NCBI GenBank assembly: GCA_900551755.1
Contig: URXK01000002.1
Location: 1 to 64,000 of the forward strand
Direction of reading: 5' to 3'
DNA from: an uncultured Eubacterium sp.
GTDB taxonomy: Bacteria; Bacillota; Clostridia; Lachnospirales; CAG-274
Length of the DNA stretch: 64,000 bases
This document shows positions 8,051-17,370 of the stretch, one piece after another. Each line of letters opens with the position of its first letter. Within the stretch, counting starts at the first letter, position 1. The translations under genes were made by a program, and so were the position numbers. The notes beneath the pieces are model-generated. The model did not search any database. It was not told the origin of the DNA and worked only from the letters and a program-made list of their open reading frames with translations.

Positions 8051-9436
8051 TTACTTATTAAAGTTTATAACCTTTGAAATAATTGCAGCAGCCTGAGCTC
8101 TTGTAGTATTTGCCTTAGGTGCAATACCATTACCCATACCATTTACAATATTATTTTCAACCATAGCAGCAAGACTATCTACAGCATAAGGAGAAATATC
8201 AGCCTTGTCATTAAATTTATCAAGAACTGAAGTATCACCGCTTAAAGTTGTATCAAGTTTGTTTTCAAGAGCTTTCTTAGTTAAAATCATCATATCTTGT
8301 CTTGTTATAAAACTATTTGGAGCAAATGAACCATCTGGATTACCAGTTGCAATTCCCATATCCTTAGCAATAGCACAAGCATTTGCATAATAAGCACCTG
8401 CTTCTACATCAGTAAAGTTAGTTGTACTATTATTAGCAGATATATCAATACCAAGACCCTTTAAAAGCATAATTAAGAAATCAGCTCTCTTAACATTATC
8501 ATTAGGCTTAAATGTGCCATCTGGATAACCATTAACTACGCCCTTAGTAGCTAAACCAATAATAGCATCGTGACCCCAGAAATCATCTTCAACATCTTTG
8601 AAAGAAACTACACTAATATCAGTTGAAGCATCATTGCCACCAATTACAGCAGCACTTGTTGTTGCTTCTGTTGTAGCCTCAGTTGTAGTTGTTGTAGCAC
8701 TTGATGAACTTGAGCCACCACCGCCTGAACCACCACTAGAACTATTTGACGCCTTAGTAGTTGTTTCTGTTACTTGAGCAGTAGTTGCTTCTGTTGTAGG
8801 CTCACTATTACCACCATTGCCAGTTATAGTAATGCTTCCATTATTTACATTACAGTTAATGTCATCAATAGTTTGAGCATAAGAATACTGAGCAATAACA
8901 TCATTCATAGCAATTTCAGATGTACCAGCACCAATAGCCTTAAACTTCATTCTAAGAACTGTACCAGTACCTGTATAATTAACACGGCTGTTATTATCTT
9001 CAACAATATTTAAAAGACCAACAAGTTTTAATCTGCCTATTTCACCAGCAGTTTTTTTGCCATCAGCCTTACCTAAATAATCTACATCACCAGCACTAGG
9101 AACAAAGTTTGCTCTTTCATTAACCATTAAATAAGGAAACATTGAATGAGCTACATTACTTGAATCACGGTAAATAATTAAATCACTAGGTATATCCTCT
9201 ACTTCACATTCTAATGCTTGAAGTTTTGATGAATCAAAGTCAACAAAACACTGCATAACATTATAACCAACAGGGTTACTGTTAATCTTAAAATCAGCAT
9301 AAAAAACATCGCCAACTTTAACACTGCTATTATCTACAACGCAGTCAATATCCATAGTTTCTTGACCAAAACTAACCATAGGTATAGCAAAGGTCATAAC
9401 AGCAGCCAAAGCTCCTGCAAAAATTTTCTTTAGCAT
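8051..9436 (-). CDS. Secreted surface protein: cohesin-like domain plus three SLH domains
   Basis: 461 aa. A signal peptide (about 1-24, cleavage near SFGQ) precedes a beta-rich domain (about 30-205) that reads like a cohesin/carbohydrate-binding fold (VKVGDVFYADFKIN ... FVDFDSSKL). A low-complexity Thr/Glu/Ser/Gly linker (about 210-275) rich in TTTEATT follows, then three SLH repeats (FKDVEDDFWGHDAI..., FTDVEAGAYYANA..., FNDKADISPYAVD...). SLH domains bind pyruvylated secondary cell-wall polymer, so the protein is probably displayed on the surface. The N-terminal domain could bind a dockerin partner or a glycan. No dockerin is encoded in this window. It is monocistronic with its own promoter and terminator. 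Confidence 0.85.
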   Translation of the reverse strand: MLKKIFAGALAAVMTFAIPMVSFGQETMDIDCVVDNSSVKVGDVFYADFKINSNPVGYNVMQCFVDFDSSKLQALECEVEDIPSDLIIYRDSSNVAHSMFPYLMVNERANFVPSAGDVDYLGKADGKKTAGEIGRLKLVGLLNIVEDNNSRVNYTGTGTVLRMKFKAIGAGTSEIAMNDVIAQYSYAQTIDDINCNVNNGSITITGNGGNSEPTTEATTAQVTETTTKASNSSSGGSGGGGSSSSSATTTTTEATTEATTSAAVIGGNDASTDISVVSFKDVEDDFWGHDAIIGLATKGVVNGYPDGTFKPNDNVKRADFLIMLLKGLGIDISANNSTTNFTDVEAGAYYANACAIAKDMGIATGNPDGSFAPNSFITRQDMMILTKKALENKLDTTLSGDTSVLDKFNDKADISPYAVDSLAAMVENNIVNGMGNGIAPKANTTRAQAAAIISKVINFNK

Positions 9437-9467
9437 AAAAATACCTCCAATTTTATAAATATGCTTA

Positions 9468-9496
9468 ATTATAACATATTAATTTATTCTTTTCAA
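9468..9496 (-). promoter_or_regulatory. Promoter of the SLH surface-protein gene
   Basis: -35 TTGAAA (9496-9491), 17-bp spacer, -10 TATAAT (9473-9468). The -35 sits immediately after the stop codon of the upstream peptidase-family gene (9500). The start codon is preceded by TGGAGG. Confidence 0.7.
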
Positions 9497-9499
9497 CGG

Positions 9500-10750
9500 T
9501 TATTGAAGGGTAACAGGATTTTCAGCTTCTTTTCTCATCATATCAAAGTTTTCAACAGCCTTATCCACCTTTAATTTAATAATTTGCTGTGGGTGAGGTG
9601 CTTCTGTTATTCTTTCGCCCTTATCGTTGTACATTTCTTCAACAGTCATTTCAAACACTTCACCATTGTGTCTTAAAAATTCAACCTTATCTCCAACAAC
9701 AAACTTATTTCTTTGTTCAATTGTAGCAAAGCCAGTTTCAACATTATAATCAAGTACCATACCAATAAAATCATAAGTTCTAATATAAGAACTTGTAGTA
9801 TAAATTTGGTCCTCCTCATTTGGCTTGCCATAGTAGAAACCAGTTGTAAAGCCTCTGTAACTAGCCTTAGCAACTTCCTGTAAATAATAGTCCTTCTTGC
9901 TTTCGTAAAGTGCAGGGTCTTTTAAATAATCATCAATAGCCTCTCTATAAGCTCTAATTACAGTACCTACATAGAAACAAGTTTTTATTCTACCTTCAAT
10001 TTTAAGACTCATAATACCAGCATCAATAAGCTCTGGAATATGCTGAATCATACACAAATCCTTAGAATTAAATATATAAGTACCTCTATCATCTTCAACA
10101 ATAGGCATATATTCATTAGGTCTTGTTTTTTCTGTTACATAATACTGCCATCTGCAAGGGTGAGCACAAGCACCTTTGTTAGCATCTCTACCGCTTAAAT
10201 AGTTACTTAAAAGGCATCTGCCACTATAACTAATACACATTGCACCGTGAACAAAGGCTTCAATTTCTAAATCCTCTGGAATATTATCAGATATACCCTT
10301 TATTTCATTTAATGAAAGCTCTCTAGCCATTACAATTCTTGTTGCTCCAAGATTTTGCCAAAATAGAGCAGTGTGATAATTTGTGTTGTTAGCCTGTGTA
10401 CTAATATGAATATCCATATTAGGTACAGTTTCTCTAGCTACTGCAAAAACACCAGGGTCAGCTACAAGAATAGCATCAACACCAATTTCTTCAAGCTCTT
10501 TTAAATAAGCTGGAAGTTCTGCAAAGTCCTCATTGTGAGCAAATATATTACAAGTGACATAAACCTTTGCATTGTGGGCGTGAGCAAACTCAACACCCTC
10601 CTTCATCTGGTCATAGTCAAAGTTTTTAGCCTTAGCTCTAAGTCCAAAACTTGTACCACCTAAGTAAACAGCATCGGCACCATAAAGCACAGCAATTTTA
10701 AGTTTTTCCAAATCTCCTGCTGGAGCAAGTAATTCAATTTTTCTGTTCAT
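9500..10750 (-). CDS. trhP: U32-family protein, probable tRNA hydroxylation protein TrhP
   Basis: 416 aa. It carries the U32 signature EAFVHGAMCISYSGRCLLS (about 163-181) with downstream conserved cysteines (ACAHPCRW) that fit the iron-sulfur binding pattern of this family, and the N-terminal LLAPAGDLEKLKIAVLYGADAVYLGG barrel strand. Family members in E. coli and Bacillus (TrhP) use prephenate for 5-hydroxyuridine formation at tRNA wobble U34, although the family is often annotated as peptidase. The gene lies 4 bp after trmR, whose product methylates the same ho5U34, which strongly supports the tRNA role. It is last in the truA-mltG-trmR-trhP run. Confidence 0.85.
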   Translation of the reverse strand: MNRKIELLAPAGDLEKLKIAVLYGADAVYLGGTSFGLRAKAKNFDYDQMKEGVEFAHAHNAKVYVTCNIFAHNEDFAELPAYLKELEEIGVDAILVADPGVFAVARETVPNMDIHISTQANNTNYHTALFWQNLGATRIVMARELSLNEIKGISDNIPEDLEIEAFVHGAMCISYSGRCLLSNYLSGRDANKGACAHPCRWQYYVTEKTRPNEYMPIVEDDRGTYIFNSKDLCMIQHIPELIDAGIMSLKIEGRIKTCFYVGTVIRAYREAIDDYLKDPALYESKKDYYLQEVAKASYRGFTTGFYYGKPNEEDQIYTTSSYIRTYDFIGMVLDYNVETGFATIEQRNKFVVGDKVEFLRHNGEVFEMTVEEMYNDKGERITEAPHPQQIIKLKVDKAVENFDMMRKEAENPVTLQ

Positions 10751-10754
10751 ATTA

Positions 10755-11405
10755 TCAATCCTCTAACTTTTCAATTAACGCTACACCATCACCAATAGTC
10801 AATATTGATGTTCTCAACTTTTCATTATGTGTTATTTCCTGCAAAAATTCATTTAACCTTTTATGAATAGTTCTCTGTCTTTTTGGAATTTCAAAGTAGT
10901 CTTGAGCTACTCTACCCTCTTGCAAAATGTCATCAGCCATAATTACGCCACCAACCTTAGTAAGTCTTAAAACTTCTGGCAATATAGTTATATACTGACC
11001 CTTTGCAGCATCCATAAACACAAAGTCAAATTTTTCATCCATAGTTGGCAAAATATCGTTTGCATTACCTTCTAAAATAGTAATCTTATCTTCAAGACCA
11101 AATTTCTTAAAATTAGCCTTAGCTCTTTCAATCATAAGAGGGTATCTATCAATAGTCTTAATATAACCGTCTTCAGGTAAATACTGGGACATATAACTTG
11201 CTGAAAATCCCACAGCCATACCAATTTCAAGTATAGCCTTAGGCTTTTTAAGTCCTAAAACAAAGCCTAAAAGTTTAACTACATCTTTAGGTATAATAGG
11301 CAGACCTTGTTCATAAGCCCATTTTTGAAGTTCTCCCAAATCTCCATTGCAATCTGTTTGCATTTTATCAATATATTCTGCTAAATAGTTTTCTACTAAA
11401 CTCAT
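10755..11405 (-). CDS. trmR: SAM-dependent O-methyltransferase, probable tRNA 5-hydroxyuridine methyltransferase
   Basis: 216 aa. A class I methyltransferase of the caffeoyl-CoA/catechol O-methyltransferase-like group. Motif I is AILEIGMAVGFSASYM (about 56-71), motif II is the acidic IKTIDRYP, and FVFMDAAKGQY (about 128-138) gives the metal-binding aspartate. In Bacillus the equivalent gene yrrM/trmR lies between mltG (yrrL) and the trhP genes (yrrN/yrrO), the same order as here. TrmR converts ho5U34 to mo5U34. The assignment rests on family plus gene order. Confidence 0.85.
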   Translation of the reverse strand: MSLVENYLAEYIDKMQTDCNGDLGELQKWAYEQGLPIIPKDVVKLLGFVLGLKKPKAILEIGMAVGFSASYMSQYLPEDGYIKTIDRYPLMIERAKANFKKFGLEDKITILEGNANDILPTMDEKFDFVFMDAAKGQYITILPEVLRLTKVGGVIMADDILQEGRVAQDYFEIPKRQRTIHKRLNEFLQEITHNEKLRTSILTIGDGVALIEKLED

Positions 11406-11418
11406 ATTTTCGCTCCCA

Positions 11419-12492
11419 TTACTCTAATGTGCTTTTATATTTTTCACTTGCACTTAAAAAATCATCATAATCTGCTGTGAAATAATGCTTACCTGTATTT
11501 TTATCTTCAACTACATAATAAAGATAATTAGTGTCAGCCGGTTCAACAGCAGCTATTAAAGATGCACCTCTTGGTGAACATATAGGACCTTCTGGTAATC
11601 CCTTTACATAATAAGTATTGTGATTATCGGCCTTATCAAGGTCTTTATAATAAACTCTTGATACTCTTTCTCCAATAGCATAAATAACTGACGCATCTAT
11701 TTGAAGTTTCATATCCTTATTAATTCTATTATTTATAACAGAAGCAACAATAGGTCTTTCATCTTCTACCTTAACTTCTGACTCAATAAGCGAAGCTGTT
11801 ATAACAATATCATCAAGAGTTTTGCCAGAATTTTTAACCTTGTCATATATACCCTCATTTGTACAAACCTTATCAAATTGATTAAGCATCATATTAACAA
11901 TATCTTTTGCACTTGTTTCTGGCATAATATAATAAGTTTCTGGATATAAATATCCTTCAAGCAAATTATCTCTATCTGGTATTTCTTTTACAAAATCATA
12001 GTCATAATCTCTTGAATTAGCAGCCTTTATAAATTCATCAGCACTACAAAGTCCACTATCTTCAACAGCCTGTGCAATTTCCTTAAGCCACATACCTTCC
12101 TTAACAGTAATATGAATTGACTTATCTTCTGACTCGCCACTATTTAACATATTAACGATTTCGTCAAATGTCATATCACCATTAAAAACATAGCTACCAA
12201 ACTTAAATTCACTACCCTGTTCCTTAGTTTTGCACAAAAACTTAAAGTGACCTGCACTGTCAATAACATTATTATCAGCTAATATTTTAGCAATATCTTC
12301 TACATTAGAACCCTCTGGAATATCCACTGTAATACTATCCTCTGGCGAACCAACACCAATATTTGTTGAAAGCATTTTTCCAGCAAATATTGTCAGCATA
12401 ACAGCTATAACCACAAGAATTGCAATTACTATAACAGGTCTATTATTTTTATTCTTTCGTTTATTTTTAGGTTTTCTTCTGTCACTCGCCAT
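11419..12492 (-). CDS. mltG: Endolytic murein transglycosylase MltG (YceG-like)
   Basis: 357 aa. A basic N-terminal cytoplasmic tail (RRKPKNKRKNKNNR) precedes one membrane anchor (about 19-41), a LysM-like subdomain and the YceG catalytic core with the active-site glutamate in ITASLIESEVK, then DASVIYA and the C-terminal GLPEGPICSPG-type motif (GLPEGPICSPRGASLIAA). MltG cleaves nascent glycan strands and sets their length, acting with elongation machinery. It overlaps truA by 11 bp, suggesting translational coupling within the ecf-truA-mltG-trmR-trhP transcript. Confidence 0.95.
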   Translation of the reverse strand: MASDRRKPKNKRKNKNNRPVIVIAILVVIAVMLTIFAGKMLSTNIGVGSPEDSITVDIPEGSNVEDIAKILADNNVIDSAGHFKFLCKTKEQGSEFKFGSYVFNGDMTFDEIVNMLNSGESEDKSIHITVKEGMWLKEIAQAVEDSGLCSADEFIKAANSRDYDYDFVKEIPDRDNLLEGYLYPETYYIMPETSAKDIVNMMLNQFDKVCTNEGIYDKVKNSGKTLDDIVITASLIESEVKVEDERPIVASVINNRINKDMKLQIDASVIYAIGERVSRVYYKDLDKADNHNTYYVKGLPEGPICSPRGASLIAAVEPADTNYLYYVVEDKNTGKHYFTADYDDFLSASEKYKSTLE

Positions 12493-13219
12493 AATTAACC
12501 TCCACTAAAGTTAAACCATTTGGTACTAATGTTTTACCTGCCCTTGCCCTATTTTTTGATTTAATTATGTCCTCAATTTCACAAGGCTTAATTTTACCTA
12601 AACCAACATAAACAAGAGTTCCAGCTAAAATTCTTACCATATTGTATAAAAACCCACTGCCACAAACTCTTATACATATAATATCTTTTTGTTTTTCAAC
12701 TTCAAGAGAATATATAGTTCTTACAGTTGTTTTAGCTGTTGAGCCACTGGCACAAAATGCTTTAAAATCGTGTTCACCTACAAAATATTTACAGGCCTCT
12801 TTCATTTTGTCTATATCTAATTTGTATCTAACAAAATCAGTATATTTAATTAATTTTGGATTTTTAAATTCAGCATTTAATATTTTGTATTCATAAGTCT
12901 TGTCAATAACACTGTATTGAGGGTGAAAGTCTTCGTCAACCTCTCTTGCACCAGTTACAACAATATCATCTGGCAAAAAAGAATTAATAGCATAAGGCAA
13001 TTTTGCAACAGGTATGGTCATTTCTTCATTAAACACCACACCTTGAGCCATTGCGTGTACTCCAGTGTCAGTTCTTGACGCACCTCTTACTTCAACCTTT
13101 TTCTTCAAAAGGGCAGAAAGAGCTTCCTCAACCTTTTGTTGTACTGTTACAAAATCCTTTTGAATTTGCCAACCGTAATAGCTACTGCCATCATAGGCAA
13201 CTGTAAGTAAAACCTTCAT
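12482..13219 (-). CDS. truA: tRNA pseudouridine(38-40) synthase TruA
   Basis: 245 aa, standard length. The catalytic aspartate lies in GASRTDTGVHA (about 46-56). Other TruA signatures are YDGSSYYGWQIQ near the N terminus and FLYNMVRILAGTL near the C terminus. It isomerises U38-U40 in the anticodon arm of many tRNAs. It sits 3 bp after ecfT and overlaps mltG. In many Firmicutes truA is followed by rplM-rpsI; here mltG follows, and rplM-rpsI lie at about 50 kb. Confidence 0.97.
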   Translation of the reverse strand: MKVLLTVAYDGSSYYGWQIQKDFVTVQQKVEEALSALLKKKVEVRGASRTDTGVHAMAQGVVFNEEMTIPVAKLPYAINSFLPDDIVVTGAREVDEDFHPQYSVIDKTYEYKILNAEFKNPKLIKYTDFVRYKLDIDKMKEACKYFVGEHDFKAFCASGSTAKTTVRTIYSLEVEKQKDIICIRVCGSGFLYNMVRILAGTLVYVGLGKIKPCEIEDIIKSKNRARAGKTLVPNGLTLVEVNYGE

Positions 13220-13222
13220 AAA

Positions 13223-14026
13223 CTACGCTCCTAAAAACAATCTTGACAACACAATAAGTACAGTAACACCAACAACAATACCATAAGCAATAAAGTCGTT
13301 TTTACCATATTTAAGCTGTCTCATTTTAGTTCTGTTTACATCTCCTCTATAGCATCTAGCCTCCATAGCCATAGCAAGTTCATCAGCTCGTCTAAATGCT
13401 GACACGAAAAGTGGCACAAGCAAAGGTATCATACTTTTAGCCTTTGCCACAAGACCACCAGTATCAAAATCAGCACCCCTTGCCATTTGAGCCTTTTTAA
13501 TTTTGTCAAGCTCATCAATAAGGGTTGGTATAAATCTTAAAGCTATTGACATCATCATTGCTATTTCGTGGGCAGGCACGCCAATTTTTTTAGTTGGCTT
13601 TAAAAGAGCCTCAATACCCTCTGTAAGAGCAATAGGTGATGTAACAAGAGTAAGAACAGATGAACCAAGCACAAGCATAACAAGTCTTATGCAAAGTTTA
13701 GCAGAAATTATTATACCGTCCATAGTTACCTTTACTATTCCAAGAGCAAAAACCACTTGTCCAGTCCTAATAAAAAGCATATTAAGAACAACAGTAAAAA
13801 TAATAATAGCTATAATACTTTTAAGACCGCTAAGCATCATTTTAAAAGGAACTTTGCAAAGTTTAATAATTCCAATTAACAGTAAAATACAAAGTCCATA
13901 GCCAACAATACCTTTAGCCAAAAACAAAGCAGCAATATAAATAATTGTAGCCAATATTTTAGTTCTAGCATCAAGTTTGTGTATTACAGAATCAGCAGGA
14001 TAATATTGTCCTATTGTCAAATTCAT
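13223..14026 (-). CDS. ecfT: ECF transporter transmembrane component EcfT
   Basis: 267 aa, with about five hydrophobic segments. The coupling helices carry the two Ala-Arg-Gly-type motifs: MARGAD (about 181-186) and the related MEARCYRG (about 218-225), which engage the two ATPases. EcfT is the shared scaffold of group II energy-coupling factor transporters and pairs with separate vitamin- or metal-specific S components. No S component is encoded in this window, so the substrate range cannot be stated. It lies 1 bp after the fused ATPase gene, implying one transcript. Confidence 0.95.
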   Translation of the reverse strand: MNLTIGQYYPADSVIHKLDARTKILATIIYIAALFLAKGIVGYGLCILLLIGIIKLCKVPFKMMLSGLKSIIAIIIFTVVLNMLFIRTGQVVFALGIVKVTMDGIIISAKLCIRLVMLVLGSSVLTLVTSPIALTEGIEALLKPTKKIGVPAHEIAMMMSIALRFIPTLIDELDKIKKAQMARGADFDTGGLVAKAKSMIPLLVPLFVSAFRRADELAMAMEARCYRGDVNRTKMRQLKYGKNDFIAYGIVVGVTVLIVLSRLFLGA

Positions 14027-14027
14027 T

Positions 14028-15779
14028 TTATTTCTTTAACGCAGAAACAAGTATTTCTGCTGCCTCCTTTACATTATAAATATTAACTGGCACATTAAGC
14101 CCCATTTTTCTAAGTTCTAAAAATAAAAGTGTCATTTGTGGAGCATTAAGTCCAATTTTAGTCAATTCATCAGCTTGACTAAACACATTGTCAACTGTAT
14201 CATACATTGCAACTTGTCCCTTATTCATAACAAGAATTTTATCAGCAATGTTAGAAATATCCTCCATTGAATGGGATACAAGTATAATAGTAATACCTAA
14301 ATCATTGTGCATTTTTTTAATATTGCCAAGTATTTCATCTCTGCCATAAGGGTCAAGACCAGCCATAGGCTCATCAAGTATAAGAATTTCAGGCTTCATT
14401 GCTAACACACTAGCAATAGCAACTCGTCTTTTTTGACCACCAGATAAATCAAAAGGAGATTTTTTATAAAAACTTTCTCCCATACCTACAAAATCAAGAG
14501 CTTCTTTTATTCTCTTGTCAAGTTCGTCACCACTTAAGCCACAGTTTTTAGGACCAAAAGCAACTTCGTCATATATTGTACTTTCAAATATCTGATGCTC
14601 TGGATACTGAAAAACAAGTCCAATATTTTGTCTTATAAACTTTAACTTGCTTTTATCAGCATTAATATCCTGACCTTTAAAATAAACACCACCCTCATTA
14701 GCTTTAACTAAAGCATTAAGGTGTTGTATAAGTGTAGATTTGCCTGAACCAGTATGACCAATAAGTCCAACAAAATCACCTTTGTTAATAGTAATATTTA
14801 CATTTTTAAGAGCAACTTTTTCAAAAGCTGTTTCTTTTCCATAAATATGAGTAAGGTTTTTAACCTCAAGTATAGGCTCTGATGATTTAATTGGCTTAGG
14901 ATTTTTTTCATATTTAAAATTATCAACAAAACCAATTTCATTAGCCTTATTTACAAATTCTTCAATGCTTAAAATATCATTAGGCATTTTTTCATTTTCT
15001 TTATTTATTAAATAAGAAAGCTCAGTAATTTGAGGTACATCTAAATAAAGCTCTCTCATTTTATTAACATTTTTAAATATTTCCCTAGGAGTTCCCTCTA
15101 TAGCAATTTCACCATCATTAATAACATATATTTTGTCAGCTAAAGCAGCTTCCTCCATATAGTGAGTAATAAGAACAATGGTAATACCTTCCTCACTATT
15201 TAATCTAGTTATAGTATCCATTACTTCTTTTCTGCCTAAAGGGTCAAGCATAGCTGTAGGCTCGTCTAAAACAATACACTCAGGCTTCATTGCAAGAATA
15301 CCAGCAATAGCTACTCTTTGCTTTTGACCGCCAGATAAATAAGCCGGTGCTGCTTTTCTAAATTCTTCCATACTTACAGCTTTAAGAGCAATATCAACAT
15401 TTTTAACAATTTCTTCTGGAGGCATACCAATATTTTCAGGGCCAAAAGCAACATCTTCTTCAACAACTGTAGCTATAATTTGGTTATCTGGATTTTGGAA
15501 TACCATACCAACATTTTGTCTTATATCCCATATATTTTCACTATTAGAGGCATCTAGTCCACGAACATAAAGTGTACCATCAGTAAGCATATTAAGTCCA
15601 TTAACAAGTTTAGCAAAAGTGGACTTGCCAGAACCATTATGACCTAATACAGAAACAAACTCTCCTTTTTTAACGGTAATATCTACCCCTTTGAGAGCCT
15701 TAACAACTTCTTTTTTGTTGTTTTCATCATCAAATTTTGTATATTCATATTTTAAGTCTTTACTTTTAATAAAGTCCAT
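14028..15779 (-). CDS. Fused ECF transporter ATPase (EcfA1-EcfA2 in one chain)
   Basis: 583 aa, twice the usual size. Domain 1 (about 1-280) has Walker [10 protein letters not shown], the Q-loop in VFQNPDNQI, signature LSGGQKQR and [11 protein letters not shown]. Domain 2 (about 310-583) has [26 protein letters not shown] and [12 protein letters not shown]. They match EcfA1 (CbiO1) and EcfA2 (CbiO2), normally two adjacent genes. A charged linker of about 35 residues ([14 protein letters not shown]...) joins them in a single open frame. The product would power uptake with EcfT and interchangeable S components. No promoter was resolved in the 177-bp gap upstream, which otherwise contains the metY terminator. 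Confidence 0.93.
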   Translation of the reverse strand: MDFIKSKDLKYEYTKFDDENNKKEVVKALKGVDITVKKGEFVSVLGHNGSGKSTFAKLVNGLNMLTDGTLYVRGLDASNSENIWDIRQNVGMVFQNPDNQIIATVVEEDVAFGPENIGMPPEEIVKNVDIALKAVSMEEFRKAAPAYLSGGQKQRVAIAGILAMKPECIVLDEPTAMLDPLGRKEVMDTITRLNSEEGITIVLITHYMEEAALADKIYVINDGEIAIEGTPREIFKNVNKMRELYLDVPQITELSYLINKENEKMPNDILSIEEFVNKANEIGFVDNFKYEKNPKPIKSSEPILEVKNLTHIYGKETAFEKVALKNVNITINKGDFVGLIGHTGSGKSTLIQHLNALVKANEGGVYFKGQDINADKSKLKFIRQNIGLVFQYPEHQIFESTIYDEVAFGPKNCGLSGDELDKRIKEALDFVGMGESFYKKSPFDLSGGQKRRVAIASVLAMKPEILILDEPMAGLDPYGRDEILGNIKKMHNDLGITIILVSHSMEDISNIADKILVMNKGQVAMYDTVDNVFSQADELTKIGLNAPQMTLLFLELRKMGLNVPVNIYNVKEAAEILVSALKK

Positions 15780-15851
15780 ATTTAGCCCTCACATTACATA
15801 ATAATTCATATTAATTATACTACACAAGACGACAATAATCAAGTTTAGATT

Positions 15852-15885
15852 AAAAAAGCAGTATGCAAGATTGCTTGCATACTGC
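15852..15885 (-). terminator. Intrinsic terminator of metY
   Basis: Perfect 12-bp stem GCAGTATGCAAG/CTTGCATACTGC with a 4-nt loop, followed on the minus strand by six T. It isolates the sulfur genes from the ecf operon. Confidence 0.9.
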
Positions 15886-15956
15886 TAATATTGTTCATAA
15901 ACTAAAATAATAATAAAATTATGCTATTTTAGTAAAATATTATTTAATTATTCAAA

Positions 15957-17264
15957 TTACTTTACAGCCTTAAATGCTTCCTCTAAGTCCTCAATAATAT
16001 CATCAATATTTTCAGTACCAATAGAAAGTCTAATAGTATTAGGCTTAATACCCTGGTCTAAAAGTTCTTCTTCTGTGCACTGGCTATGTGTAGTTGTTGC
16101 TGGGTGAATAACAAGTGACTTAACATCAGCAACATTTGCAAGAAGTGAGAATAACTCAAGGTTATCAATAAAGTCCTTAGCCTTCTGTGCATCGCCCTTA
16201 ATTTCAAATGTAAATATAGAGCCACCACCGTTAGGGAAGTACTTAGCATAAAGTCTCTGCTGTTCTGGGTCATTAGATACAGATGGGTGATGAACAGCCT
16301 CAACCTGTGGGTGATTATTAAGATATTCAACAACCTTTAAGGCATTAGAAACGTGTCTTTCTACTCTTAAAGAAAGTGTTTCAAGACCCTGAAGGAAGAT
16401 AAATGAATGGATAGGTGAAATTGTAGCACCAGTATCTCTTAATAAAATAGCTCTAATCTTAGTAACAAAAGCAGCAGGACCTACAGCCTTAGTGAAGCTA
16501 ATACCGTGATAGCTAGGGTTTGGTTCAGTTAAAGAAGCAAACTTGCCTGATGCTTCCCAATCAAACTTACCACTATCAACAATAACACCACCAATAGTTG
16601 TGCCGTGGCCACCAATAAACTTAGTTGCAGAATGAACTACAATATCTGCACCATATTCAATAGGTCTTACTAAATAAGGAGTAGCAAATGTAGAGTCAAC
16701 AACAAGAGGAATCTTGTGCTTATGTGCAATTTCAGCAATCTTTTCAATATCTACTACATCAGAGTTAGGATTACCTAAAGTTTCAATATAAACAGCCTTA
16801 GTATTATCCTTAATAGCATTTTCAACTTCATCATAGTCAAAGATATTAACAAAAGTAGTGTCAATACCGTACTGTGGTAAAGTATGAGCTAATAAGTTGT
16901 ATGTACCACCATAAATATTCTTAGCAGAAACAATATGGTCACCGTTCTGTGCAAGGTTCTGAATAGTGTAAGAAACAGCTGCAGCACCAGATGCAACAGC
17001 AAGAGCAGCTACACCACCTTCAAGAGCAGCAATTCTTCTTTCAAAAATATCTTCAGTAGGATTAGTAAGTCTACCATAAATATTACCAGCATCAGCTAAG
17101 CCAAATCTAGCAGCAGCGTGGTCGCTATTTCTAAATACATAAGAAGATGTCTGATAAATAGGTACAGCTCTGGCATCAGTAACTGGGTCTGGACTTTCCT
17201 GACCTACGTGGAGCTGTAAAGTTTCAAATTTAAAATTTCTTTCGCTTCTAGTCTTTTTACTCAT
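15957..17264 (-). CDS. metY: O-acetylhomoserine sulfhydrylase (aminocarboxypropyltransferase)
   Basis: 435 aa. A Cys/Met-metabolism PLP enzyme of the long (about 430 aa) MetY type. Visible features are QTSSYVFRNSDHAA and IYGRLTNPT near the N terminus, the PLP lysine in VVHSATKFIGGHG (about residue 209), and the C-terminal IHPATTTHSQ. It makes homocysteine from O-acetylhomoserine and sulfide, or methanethiol to methionine. It lies downstream of cysK and the Rrf2 gene, but a hairpin (17337-17356) and a promoter-like sequence (17310-17337) suggest partly separate control. Its product feeds MetE encoded at 36.2 kb. Confidence 0.95.
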   Translation of the reverse strand: MSKKTRSERNFKFETLQLHVGQESPDPVTDARAVPIYQTSSYVFRNSDHAAARFGLADAGNIYGRLTNPTEDIFERRIAALEGGVAALAVASGAAAVSYTIQNLAQNGDHIVSAKNIYGGTYNLLAHTLPQYGIDTTFVNIFDYDEVENAIKDNTKAVYIETLGNPNSDVVDIEKIAEIAHKHKIPLVVDSTFATPYLVRPIEYGADIVVHSATKFIGGHGTTIGGVIVDSGKFDWEASGKFASLTEPNPSYHGISFTKAVGPAAFVTKIRAILLRDTGATISPIHSFIFLQGLETLSLRVERHVSNALKVVEYLNNHPQVEAVHHPSVSNDPEQQRLYAKYFPNGGGSIFTFEIKGDAQKAKDFIDNLELFSLLANVADVKSLVIHPATTTHSQCTEEELLDQGIKPNTIRLSIGTENIDDIIEDLEEAFKAVK

Positions 17265-17309
17265 TTTATATACCTCATTCTTTCTCTAAAAGTATAAATA
17301 CCTTCTATA

Positions 17310-17337
17310 ATTATATCAAATTCTGTCATTTTTGCAA
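17310..17337 (-). promoter_or_regulatory. Candidate metY promoter
   Basis: -35 TTGCAA (17337-17332), 16-bp spacer, -10 TATAAT (17315-17310), preceded by TGA. It sits about 45 bp before the metY start, directly after a hairpin. Confidence 0.55.
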
Positions 17338-17356
17338 GGGGCATATAGTATGCCCC
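17338..17356 (-). terminator. Hairpin between cysK and metY
   Basis: 8-bp stem GGGGCATA/TATGCCCC with a 3-nt loop. On the minus strand it is followed by TTGCAAAAA rather than a T run, so it is a weak terminator or attenuator at best. It overlaps the upstream edge of the metY promoter candidate. Confidence 0.35.
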
Positions 17357-17370
17357 ACAAATATTTTAAA

